Source: Marinomonas sp. SBI8L (GTDB taxonomy: Bacteria > Pseudomonadota > Gammaproteobacteria > Pseudomonadales > Marinomonadaceae). From it: a DNA stretch of 64,000 nucleotides. The stretch lies in contig NZ_JSEO01000003.1 in NCBI RefSeq assembly GCF_001624705.1, positions 62,001 to 126,000 on the forward strand, read 5' to 3'. Under the pieces are notes generated by a model, which searched no databases, was not told the origin of the DNA, and was given only the letters and a program-made list of their open reading frames with translations. Of the stretch, positions 25,431 to 33,520 are shown piece by piece. The translations under genes were made by a program, and so were the position numbers. Every line of letters begins with the position of its first letter. Position 1 is the first letter of the stretch.

Positions 25431-26549
25431 CTAGCGGCCTGTTTTTAGGTCAGACCAAAGGCGATTTCGTACCTTAGCAAGCTTAGAAGGAAGCTGAGAA
25501 CTCATATAAAGTTTTGAGCGAGTCTCATCATTTGGATAAATGGCAGGATCTTCTATGATCTCAGCATCAATCAAGCTATTTGATGCCGGGTTTGGGTTTG
25601 CATACCAGACATAGTTGGTGATGTTTGCTATTACGTCAGGGCGCAAAATGTAGTTGATAAACTTATGGGCATTATCAGGGTTCTTCGCATCCGCAGGGAT
25701 AGCTAGCATATCGAACCAGATTTCACTGCCTTCTTTTGGAATACTATATACCACTTCCACACCATTATCTGCTTCTTCCGCACGTGCTGCTGCTTGGAAA
25801 ACATCTCCTGAGAAGCCCACTGCGACACAGCTGTCGCCATTGGCTAGATCATTCACATATTGGGATGAGTGGAATTGTTTAATAAAGGGTCTCGCATTTT
25901 TTAAGGCTTTGCCCGCAGGACTCGATGGCTTGAAGTCAGAGCGTTTGGTTTTGCCTATGTCCTGACCTGTGTAATGCAGTGCTATGGTGACCATTTCATC
26001 GGGAGAGTCCAAATAAGTCACGCCACAGTTAGCCAGCTTTTCCATATATTCTGGTTTGAAAATAAGATCCCAGCTATCCACAGGTGCGTCTTCCCCTAGG
26101 GCTTTAGCCACCATTTCTGGATTATAACCAATGCCGGTTGTGCCCCATAAATAAGGCACACCATATTTGTTTTCTGGGTCTTTCTTCTCAAGAGAAGACA
26201 TTAAAAAAGGGTCCAGATGATGCCAATTCGTCAGCTTGCTTCTATCAAGTGGCAGAAATACTCCCGCTTTGATTTGTAGCTCCATAAAGTAGGAACTAGG
26301 AACAACAAGGTCATAGCCCGAATTACCAGCAAGCAGTTTTGCTTCAAGCGTTTCATTAGAGTCATAGACATCATACGTTACCTTGATACCCGTTTCTTTT
26401 TCGAAATTAGCAATGGTATCTTCGGCGATATAGTCAGACCAGTTATACAGCTTGAGCTCTTCTTGTGCCTGAACCTGACCAGCCAGAGTGCAAGCCAAGG
26501 TCAAGCTAGATAAGCCTAGGGTAAAACGAGATGTTAAATTGATTTTCAT
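25431..26549 (-). CDS. potF: Polyamine ABC transporter binding protein (PotF/PotD type), copy 2
   Basis: 372 residues. Signal peptide to about residue 28 (AGQVQA|QEEL). The mature start LKLYNWSDYIAEDTIANFEK is the polyamine-binding opening, and YDVYDSNETLEAKLLAGNSG is shared with copy 1 at 6886-7983. It follows the puuA-type gene on the same strand after about 100 bp. No permease set is nearby, so it may feed the transporter of module 1. Confidence 0.9.
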   Translation of the reverse strand: MKINLTSRFTLGLSSLTLACTLAGQVQAQEELKLYNWSDYIAEDTIANFEKETGIKVTYDVYDSNETLEAKLLAGNSGYDLVVPSSYFMELQIKAGVFLPLDRSKLTNWHHLDPFLMSSLEKKDPENKYGVPYLWGTTGIGYNPEMVAKALGEDAPVDSWDLIFKPEYMEKLANCGVTYLDSPDEMVTIALHYTGQDIGKTKRSDFKPSSPAGKALKNARPFIKQFHSSQYVNDLANGDSCVAVGFSGDVFQAAARAEEADNGVEVVYSIPKEGSEIWFDMLAIPADAKNPDNAHKFINYILRPDVIANITNYVWYANPNPASNSLIDAEIIEDPAIYPNDETRSKLYMSSQLPSKLAKVRNRLWSDLKTGR

Positions 26550-26652
26550 CTGAATAGCCTCTTTTTATATGTGCCATGAAAACCCAGTTTCATCGCATTT
26601 GTTTTTTTATTGCTTTAAAGTTGAAAGTCCCATAGGTCTCATTAAATGAAAC

Positions 26653-27996
26653 CTACACATTGAGTAATAAGAATTCCCTTTCCCAAGAGCTGATTACCTT
26701 ATGAAAGGTTTCAAACTCTGCTCGTTTAACGCCAATATAGGCTTCTACGAATTGAGGTCCCATAATTTCGGTTAATTCAGGGCATTCTTCAAGTAGTCGC
26801 AAACCTTCTTCAAGAGAGCGTGCTAGCTCGACCATATCGCCTTCTTCTGCCGCGGCATCTGAGGTTGGTTTACTTGGTTTCATTTCACCTTTTAAACCTA
26901 AATAGCCACACGCTAAACTGGCTGCTATAGCAAGGTAAGGGTTGCTGTCTGCACCAGGGAAACGGTTTTCAATACGAGTCGCTGCTTTTGGTGCCGCAGG
27001 CGCTCTAAGGCCTGTAGTACGGTTATCTATGCCCCATTTCATATTAATTGGCGCTGAAATTTCAGGTGCAAAGCGACGATAAGAATTGACGTTAGGGGCA
27101 AAAAAGCTGATAGCGTGTGGGGTGAATTTTTGCAAACCGCCCAGATAGTGATAGAAGCGTTCACTGAACTGCTCTGTATCACTGGCAAAAATGTTTTCAC
27201 CGGTTTTTACGTCAATCAGACTTTGGTGAATATGCATTGAGCTACCAGGCTCATTTTGCATTGGCTTGGCCATGAAGGTTGCGTAAATGCCATGCTTAAT
27301 CGCAGTCTCTCTCAAGGTGCGCTTAAATACGAACACTTGATCGGCAAGGTCTAGAGGGTCACCATGAAGAAAGTTAATTTCCATCTGTGCAGCACCGGTT
27401 TCATGGATGAGGGTATCCACATCTAAACCTTGAGCTTCACAGTATTGATATAGAGTATCAATGACAGGATCAAACTCATTGACCGCATCTATGCTGTATG
27501 ACTGGCGCGCTGTTTCGCGACGGCCAGAACGGCCAATAGCGGGTTTTAACTCAGAGTCAGGGTCATTGTTTTTCTGGATAAGGTAGAACTCAACTTCCGG
27601 CGCGATAACAGGCTTTAGACCTTCTTTTTCATAAAGGGCAAGCACTTTTTTAAGAACCGAGCGGCTAGCAAGAGGGTGAAGCTCTCCTTCCACTGTGTAA
27701 CAGTCATTAATGACTTGTGCTGTTGGTTCATTCGCCCAAGGCACCAAACGAATGGTATTGGCATCAGGGGTTAGCACCATATCTCTGTCACTTGGATCGA
27801 CAATATCATAATGATTGTCGGCCCAGTCACCAGTGACCGTTTGCACTAGTAGCGTTTCAGGAATGCGTCCGCCTTTTTCATCAAGAAACTTTTTAGTGGG
27901 ATAGAATTTGCCACGGGCATTACCTGTCATATCAGGTAGGGTGGATTCAACTTCTGTAATTAGATTGTCTGTGAGAAACCGCTTTATGGCTTCCAT
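26653..27996 (-). CDS. puuA: Glutamine synthetase family, gamma-glutamylpolyamine synthetase (PuuA) type, copy 2
   Basis: 447 residues. Core motifs are EPGSSMHIHQSL, NSYRRFAPEISAPINMKWG and RIENRFPGADSNPYLA. The N-terminus differs strongly from copy 1 (EVESTLPDMTGNARGKFYP), closer to the classic PuuA branch, so the two enzymes may prefer different amines. Divergent from the puuB-type gene at 28285 across a region with two CCGAAT palindromes. Confidence 0.88.
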   Translation of the reverse strand: MEAIKRFLTDNLITEVESTLPDMTGNARGKFYPTKKFLDEKGGRIPETLLVQTVTGDWADNHYDIVDPSDRDMVLTPDANTIRLVPWANEPTAQVINDCYTVEGELHPLASRSVLKKVLALYEKEGLKPVIAPEVEFYLIQKNNDPDSELKPAIGRSGRRETARQSYSIDAVNEFDPVIDTLYQYCEAQGLDVDTLIHETGAAQMEINFLHGDPLDLADQVFVFKRTLRETAIKHGIYATFMAKPMQNEPGSSMHIHQSLIDVKTGENIFASDTEQFSERFYHYLGGLQKFTPHAISFFAPNVNSYRRFAPEISAPINMKWGIDNRTTGLRAPAAPKAATRIENRFPGADSNPYLAIAASLACGYLGLKGEMKPSKPTSDAAAEEGDMVELARSLEEGLRLLEECPELTEIMGPQFVEAYIGVKRAEFETFHKVISSWEREFLLLNV

Positions 27997-28100
27997 AAAT
28001 CACCTTTATTGTATGGACTCTGGTTCATAGTTTGGCAGACCTATATCGCTATGCCTAATGCCAATTTGTAATCTTATGGATGATGATTGAAATCATTAAA

Positions 28101-28116
28101 CCGAATTATCATTCGC
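28101..28116. promoter_or_regulatory. Operator candidate 1 in the puuA/puuB divergent promoter
   Basis: CCGAATTATCATTCGC, an imperfect copy of the perfect palindrome at 28201. The two sites begin exactly 100 bp apart. It lies 105 bp upstream of the puuA-type ATG. Confidence 0.6.
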
Positions 28117-28200
28117 TTTTAGATTATTTTAAAGAATTTATTAAAGCAATAGCTAAGTGAATAAAAAACACGAAAAATGGTGCTTGTAACTAGAATAAAT

Positions 28201-28216
28201 CCGAATTAATATTCGG
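28201..28216. promoter_or_regulatory. Operator candidate 2 in the puuA/puuB divergent promoter
   Basis: CCGAATTAATATTCGG is a perfect 16-bp palindrome, 69 bp upstream of the puuB-type ATG. The TetR protein encoded just downstream (29666) is the likely binder, since TetR proteins bind 15-20 bp palindromes. Confidence 0.68.
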
Positions 28217-28284
28217 TTTATTGTTTTAGATCTTACTCAATTTAAGGTTTATAAAGTTTTTAGCACTATATTCTGGAGCATTAA

Positions 28285-29568
28285 ATGAGTTTAACTGGCT
28301 ACCAAGCATCCTATTACCTTGATTCTGCGAATAGCAAAAAAGACTATGCCAGCTTAGTGGGTGATGAAGATTGCGATGTTTGTATCATAGGTGGCGGCTT
28401 TACAGGACTGTCAGCAGCATTACATTTAGCTGAAAAGGGTTATTCGGTTATTTTGCTAGAAGCCCATAAAGTGGCTTGGGGAGCCTCTGGCCGAAATGGT
28501 GGTCAGGTTTGCCAAGGGCATAATATGTCCCATGAAGACATGATCGCCAAGGTCGGGAAGGAAAGTGCGGATCTATTATGGCAAATGTCTTTAGATTCGG
28601 TCGATCTGGTCAAAGATCTGATTGAAAAGCACCAAATTCAATGTGACCTTAAGCAAGGTGTTTTGCATGTGGCGAATAAAGCTAAACATTGTGATGAGCT
28701 TAAGCAGAGCGTGGATTACAAGCAGAGCAAGCTTAACTATCAAGATATTGAGTATCTAGATAAGGCCCAAGTGTCTGCCATGCTAGGCTCGGATAAATAC
28801 CATGGCGGAGAGTACTGGAAGCAAGGTGCGCACCTTCATCCATTAAACTATGCGCTGGGATTAGCGCAGGCGGCAGATAACGCTGGGGTTAAAATCTTTG
28901 AAGATAGTCGTGTAACTGACTATCAGACAGGAAACCAAGCCCAAGTGAATACGGATAAAGGCTGTGTGAAAGCCAAGTTTGTTTTATTAGCTTGCAATGG
29001 TTACTTGGGGAACTTAGAGCCAAGAATCGCAGGTAAAATTATGCCAATTAATAATTTTATCTTAGCTACAGAGCCTTTAAGCGATGAAATCTGTGCTCGA
29101 ATTAATCCACAAGATGTGGCTGTGGCTGACTCAAAGTTTGTGATTAATTATTTTAAATTGTCGGCGGATAATAGACTGTTATGGGGAGGAGGAGAGAACT
29201 ACACCTCAAAGTTCCCTTCAGATATTGGCCAATTTGTACGTAAGTATATGCTGGAGTTTTACCCTGAACTTAGCCAAACCAAGATAGATTATGGTTGGGG
29301 TGGCACCTTAGCCATTACACTTAATAGGATGCCATTTTTCCAGCGAATTGAACCCAATGTCTTGGTAGCGCAGGGTTATTCTGGCCATGGTGTAGCGATG
29401 GCAACCCTAGGCGGCAAACTCATGGCCGAAGCGATTGCAGGACAAAGCCATGGTTTTGATGTCTTCGCAAAAATGCCATCTCCAAGTTTTCCAGGTGGGA
29501 CTTTGTTACGCTGGCCTGGCTTAGTGGCAGGTATGCTTTATTACTCATTAAGAGATAGATTATTCTAG
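28285..29568 (+). CDS. puuB: FAD-dependent amine oxidoreductase, gamma-glutamylputrescine oxidase (PuuB) type, copy 1
   Basis: 427 residues. The FAD-binding Rossmann motif CIIGGGFTGLSAALHLAEKG is at about 36-55, followed by GASGRNGGQ, the DAO-family flavin loop. C-terminal QGYSGHGVAMATLGGK is the conserved FAD-closing motif. PuuB oxidises gamma-glutamylputrescine to the aldehyde with H2O2 release. The ATG at 28285 follows TTCTGGAGC. Divergent from puuA copy 2 and followed by tetR. Paralogue at 31366-32649. Confidence 0.9.
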   Translation: MSLTGYQASYYLDSANSKKDYASLVGDEDCDVCIIGGGFTGLSAALHLAEKGYSVILLEAHKVAWGASGRNGGQVCQGHNMSHEDMIAKVGKESADLLWQMSLDSVDLVKDLIEKHQIQCDLKQGVLHVANKAKHCDELKQSVDYKQSKLNYQDIEYLDKAQVSAMLGSDKYHGGEYWKQGAHLHPLNYALGLAQAADNAGVKIFEDSRVTDYQTGNQAQVNTDKGCVKAKFVLLACNGYLGNLEPRIAGKIMPINNFILATEPLSDEICARINPQDVAVADSKFVINYFKLSADNRLLWGGGENYTSKFPSDIGQFVRKYMLEFYPELSQTKIDYGWGGTLAITLNRMPFFQRIEPNVLVAQGYSGHGVAMATLGGKLMAEAIAGQSHGFDVFAKMPSPSFPGGTLLRWPGLVAGMLYYSLRDRLF

Positions 29569-29575
29569 AAAAGCA

Positions 29576-29597
29576 GGGAGAGAGTTTAATCTCTCCT
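29576..29597. terminator. Hairpin between puuB-type and tetR genes
   Basis: GGAGAGA - GTTTAA - TCTCTCC, a 7-bp stem 9 bases after the puuB-type stop. It is followed by a mixed sequence with few T, so it is a weak or partial terminator. Confidence 0.5.
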
Positions 29598-29665
29598 AGC
29601 CTGTTTGCTTTATAATGGCTTAGAATTGCACCAATCCAATATAAAGCGAAACCGGAACCTCTTTA

Positions 29666-30325
29666 ATGTCGCAAGTGTCATCTAATCAAACCTCTACCGA
29701 AAAAGTGAAAAAACAAGACCTCACTCGTCGTTCTGCCCCTGTGCAGGGACGTTCCAAAGAACGTTCTAAAAAGATTATGGATGTGACGAGCGAGCTACTT
29801 GAGAGGGTAGGTTTGGATGACCTCACCACAGTATTAATTGCCAAAGAAGTCGGTATTTCGGTGGGATCTTTATACCACTATTTCCCGAATAAGCATGCCA
29901 TATTGTATGCCATGGCCAGTGAATGGCTAGAGGAAATCGAAAAGGTATTAACCAAGATCAGTGCTTGGGAGATAGAGGCGATCCCTCTTGATGATTTACT
30001 TGAGCAGATATTAGCCCTCAATCTGAAAGCCTACAAAAAACAAAAAGCCATTTTAACCTTGGTACAGGCGATGTTTTCTGTCCCTGAGCTTCGCAGCTTA
30101 GATACGGAACATGATGAGCTTGTTATCTCCCATATGGCGGCGTTATTTAAGCGTATGGGAATTAATTCTCATATTAAAGAGAGAGAAAGGTTAGGGCGCT
30201 TGTACCTTGAGACTAGCCACAGTGCTTTCTTAGTGGTTGTAAACCAAAATCCAGAGCGCGCAAAACGTACTCTGGCGGACCTTAAACTTATGTTATTGGC
30301 CCTGCTTAAGCAGCATCTTAGTTAG
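29666..30325 (+). CDS. TetR family transcriptional regulator
   Basis: 219 residues. The N-terminal helix-turn-helix (about 38-85) has TTVLIAKEVGISVGSLYHYF as its core, followed by PNKHAIL. A basic, disordered 35-residue leader precedes it. The C-terminal ligand domain is all helical. It is downstream of puuB on the same strand, and the palindromes at 28101 and 28201 are the probable targets, so it likely senses a polyamine or glutamylated intermediate. Confidence 0.88.
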   Translation: MSQVSSNQTSTEKVKKQDLTRRSAPVQGRSKERSKKIMDVTSELLERVGLDDLTTVLIAKEVGISVGSLYHYFPNKHAILYAMASEWLEEIEKVLTKISAWEIEAIPLDDLLEQILALNLKAYKKQKAILTLVQAMFSVPELRSLDTEHDELVISHMAALFKRMGINSHIKERERLGRLYLETSHSAFLVVVNQNPERAKRTLADLKLMLLALLKQHLS

Positions 30326-30342
30326 AGTGCTGAAACAGCATC

Positions 30343-31296
30343 TTAATTAGGCTTCTGACCTCGAATATTTTTAAACAAGTTCTTGTCTGTCAAAGTGTGA
30401 CCTAATTCAGAAACTAGTATTGCGGCTAGAATAAGTAGGGCACCTAGGCTGCCTTTAAAGCCTAAAATTTCCCCTAAAAACACCCAAGCAGAAAGAAACG
30501 CGAAGACAGGTTCAGTGGCAAAAATTAAGGCCACTTTGGCTGGTTCTAAATGGCGCTGACAGGCTGACTGTGCCCAATAAGCATACGCGCTTCCAAGTAG
30601 GCCTGTAACAAGAATTCCACTGAGTACGATGGGGTCGAGCAAGATACTGATATTGAATGAAAGGCTAGAGGTCTCTTGGTTTATCATTTCTGGCGTAAAC
30701 ACTAAGGCTATCAGGCTATAAATAGCGACCGCTGCCATTTGTATGATGCTTAAACTGATAATGGGTAAGTTCGTCACAAACTTGTCGGTAAGTAGAATAT
30801 GAAAAGCGAAGGCAAAGGCACAAATTAATACCAGACTATCACCTTGGTTAAAGCTGAGATTATCTCCTACTGTGAGCAAGTAAAGGCCTAATGTGGCACA
30901 CACAACACCTAGCCAAACATTCCAACTGGCATTTTGTCTAAACACAAGAAAAGCCAGTACAGGGACAAGTGGCACACTAAGACCTGTAATGAAGCCTGCA
31001 TTGGCGACACTGGTAAAACGCATACCTTCTGTTTGAGCGTAAAAACCAATAAAGAGCAAAAAGCCCAAACTAAAGCCAGCTAGGAAAAGACGACCTAGGA
31101 CATCAGCGTCAATGACTTCTTTCTTGATGAAATAAAGCGGCAGCAAAGCCAAGCTTGCTAGGGCAAAACGCAAAGCATTGAATAGGTTAGTTGAAACTTT
31201 AGCCACGGCTAAGTCCACTAGTACAAATTCGGCTCCCCAGATGAAGGCCACTGAAAAAAGAATAAAAAAGGCTGTGCGAGCGGATAACCCTGTCAT
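30343..31296 (-). CDS. EamA/DMT family transporter
   Basis: 317 residues with about ten transmembrane helices in two EamA repeats. The first begins AFFILFSVAFIWGAEFVLVD and the second has GLLGSAYAYWAQSACQRHLEPAKVALI, the conserved repeat end. Drug/metabolite superfamily members export amino acids or metabolites. It is convergent with tetR and upstream of nothing obvious; being between two puuB genes, a link to amine metabolism is possible but not shown. Confidence 0.85.
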   Translation of the reverse strand: MTGLSARTAFFILFSVAFIWGAEFVLVDLAVAKVSTNLFNALRFALASLALLPLYFIKKEVIDADVLGRLFLAGFSLGFLLFIGFYAQTEGMRFTSVANAGFITGLSVPLVPVLAFLVFRQNASWNVWLGVVCATLGLYLLTVGDNLSFNQGDSLVLICAFAFAFHILLTDKFVTNLPIISLSIIQMAAVAIYSLIALVFTPEMINQETSSLSFNISILLDPIVLSGILVTGLLGSAYAYWAQSACQRHLEPAKVALIFATEPVFAFLSAWVFLGEILGFKGSLGALLILAAILVSELGHTLTDKNLFKNIRGQKPN

Positions 31297-31365
31297 AGAA
31301 AGGCCCTAATAAAAGGTTAGAGAAGGGTGAACCTGATGTTCACCCTATATAAATCACGCTTTAAA

Positions 31366-32649
31366 TTAGATGCCGAGTTTATCTCGCATGTTGTAATACC
31401 AAGCCCCCATGGCGGTATAGGGAATACGTAGTGCTTGTCCCCCTGGGAATGGATATTGTGGTAGGCCTGCAAACACATCAAAGCGTTTAGCGTCGCCTTG
31501 AATCGCATCACAAATCACCTTACCTGCTAAGTGAGAACAGGTGACGCCATGGCCACTATAGCCTTGGGCATAATAAATATTGCTACCAATTCGGCCTAGT
31601 TGAGGTAGGCGCATAAGTGTTAGTAGGAAGTTACCTGTCCAAGCAAAATCGACTCTGACACCTTTTAGTTCAGGGAAGGTTTTTAGCATCTTAGGGGTAA
31701 TTAGCGCTTCTATCTTATCTGGTTCACGGGCGCCATAAGTCACACCGCCACCATAAATAAGGCGGCCATCACCAGAGAGACGGTAATAATCGAGTAGGTA
31801 GTTACAGTCTTCCACACATTGGCCATTTGGCAGTAAAGCATCTTGTTGGGCTTGGCTTAGTGGTTCTGTGGTGATGACTTGAGTACCACAAGGCATGGCT
31901 TTCGCTTGAAGCTTAGGCACCAAGCCTTCTAAATAAGCATTACCGGCAACAACCACATAGTTAGCTGTGACGCTGCCATTTTCGGTACGTACGACAGCTC
32001 TTTCGCCTTCTTCTATACCTATTACTTTTGAGTCTTCATAGATAACACCACCAAGGCCTTCAAATGCAGCCGCTTCACCTAGCACCAAATTTAATGGGTG
32101 AAAGTGGCCACCTGATTTATCTAATAGGGCACCTGAATATCTATCACTGCCAATATAGTTTTGCACATCGGTTGCAGATAAAAGCTCAAGATCTTGGTGT
32201 CCATGGGACTCCCATAGTTTCTTTTTGCCTTCAAGCTCACGCATTTGTTTTGGGTTACAGGCTGCGAAAATACCGCCGTCTTTTAAGTCACAATCAATGC
32301 TGTAATCTTTGACGAAGCGACGAATTACCTTGGCACCTTCAAAGGCCATCTTGCCCATTGCCTGACCTGTACTTTTGCCATAATGTTTTTCGATAAAATC
32401 TACATCACGACTATAGCTATGTACTATCTGGCCACCGTTACGACCTGATGCACCAAAACCAATGCGAGTTCCTTCAAGTACAGTGACACTAAAGCCTTGC
32501 TCAGCAAGATGTAGTGCACTAGACATGCCGGTAAAGCCAGCACCAATGACGCAGATATCGCTGCTGATATCTTGATTTAGGCTAGGGCGCTGTACTTTAT
32601 CATTTGCAGATGCAGCGTAATAAGATGTTGTATGTGAAGACTGTGACAT
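31366..32649 (-). CDS. puuB: FAD-dependent amine oxidoreductase (PuuB type), copy 2
   Basis: 427 residues, the same length as copy 1. The FAD motif ICVIGAGFTGMSSALHLAEQG is followed by GFGASGRNGGQIV, and C-terminal YAQGYSGHGVTCSHLAGK closes the flavin site. It is transcribed alone. The upstream dyad ATATACC-N6-GGTATAT (32771-32790) resembles one before the potF copy 1 gene. Redundancy or a different substrate relative to copy 1 cannot be told. Confidence 0.88.
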   Translation of the reverse strand: MSQSSHTTSYYAASANDKVQRPSLNQDISSDICVIGAGFTGMSSALHLAEQGFSVTVLEGTRIGFGASGRNGGQIVHSYSRDVDFIEKHYGKSTGQAMGKMAFEGAKVIRRFVKDYSIDCDLKDGGIFAACNPKQMRELEGKKKLWESHGHQDLELLSATDVQNYIGSDRYSGALLDKSGGHFHPLNLVLGEAAAFEGLGGVIYEDSKVIGIEEGERAVVRTENGSVTANYVVVAGNAYLEGLVPKLQAKAMPCGTQVITTEPLSQAQQDALLPNGQCVEDCNYLLDYYRLSGDGRLIYGGGVTYGAREPDKIEALITPKMLKTFPELKGVRVDFAWTGNFLLTLMRLPQLGRIGSNIYYAQGYSGHGVTCSHLAGKVICDAIQGDAKRFDVFAGLPQYPFPGGQALRIPYTAMGAWYYNMRDKLGI

Positions 32650-32770
32650 AATCTTTCTCTATCTTTATACCCAGAAAAGTTTCTAAGTAAGCATTATTGG
32701 CCTCGACATAACCAAATTATCTAGGCATGTCTCCGTTTTCATAAAGATACGACTAGTGCCTATTCGTGGG

Positions 32771-32790
32771 ATATACCCAGAAAGGTATAT
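32771..32790. promoter_or_regulatory. ATATACC-N6-GGTATAT dyad upstream of second puuB-type gene
   Basis: Seven-base arms with spacer CAGAAA, about 120 bp upstream of the puuB-type start. It is similar to the ATACCC-N6-GGGTAT dyad at 6649-6666. A further TATACCCAGAAA half copy lies near 32667. Also within reach of the divergent gene at 32923. Confidence 0.4.
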
Positions 32791-32922
32791 TTTGCTTATG
32801 AGTTAATGGGACAGGCTGACTATCATTTTGTAACAGCGACAATTTGTCCCTATTAGAGGCTTGTTGCTAGCGGTAAGATGAGCTTATTACTCATCAGATG
32901 AAAATAGCTTAGAGGTTAACAA

Positions 32923-33237
32923 ATGGAGCTCACAAGAAAAAAACCAAGGGATTTTGTTTATATTGATGAGCTTAGAGAGGCTGATCAAAACTGGCCAAAC
33001 TATTTTTTAGGGAATAAAGTTTGGGTCTTCTTTGACTCTTACGATGCTAAGCTGGCTGGGGATATTCCTTACTCTCGTATCGTCGTTTGTTGTGATAATG
33101 AAACTGGCTGGACTTTACATATGGCATGTTCTGAATTAGAACAGGTCAGGGAAATTGCCAATAAGATAACGACCCCTATCTCACAACAACAGTTGATCGA
33201 TTTAGGCTTTAGCAAGTGGCATGGTTGGTATGAATAA
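32923..33237 (+). CDS. Hypothetical small protein
   Basis: 104 residues, no signal peptide or transmembrane segment. I do not recognise the family. It is rich in aromatic residues, with a Trp-rich first half (NWPNYFLGNKVWVFFDSYDA), two Cys in VVCCDNETGWTLHMAC, and a GFSKWHGWYE tail. It starts with ATG after an AGAGG ribosome binding site. It stands between a puuB-type gene and a histidine kinase, with a hairpin after it. Confidence 0.7.
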   Translation: MELTRKKPRDFVYIDELREADQNWPNYFLGNKVWVFFDSYDAKLAGDIPYSRIVVCCDNETGWTLHMACSELEQVREIANKITTPISQQQLIDLGFSKWHGWYE

Positions 33238-33289
33238 CCTTGCTATTATAAATAGCTCACACTTTATTTCTTCTCTGGTTTAATTGCTT

Positions 33290-33321
33290 GTGACTTAACG
33301 GTTTGTAAATGGTTAAGTCAC
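33290..33321 (+). terminator. Stem-loop downstream of the small hypothetical gene
   Basis: GTGACTTAAC - 12 nt - GTTAAGTCAC, a 10-bp perfect stem 53 bp after the stop. The following TTCTCGTCTTC is pyrimidine-rich but not a T run. Possibly a weak terminator or a remnant of the MITE family, whose ends also contain TTAAGTCAC. Confidence 0.5.
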
Positions 33322-33520
33322 TTCTCGTCTTCATGTAATCGTATTTCTCTCAATATACTCCTACCTTGTTTAGCGCTTGTCTTTGTTAGGCTTTTACCAA
33401 GATAAAAATGAAAATTTGGCTATAGTCTAATGTTAAGGATGCATGCTTTTCTCAGCTTTTATGCCCTCTAAGGCATGGCTGTGATTTTCTAATGGTGAGA
33501 GTTTGAAAGGACGTTAACGA

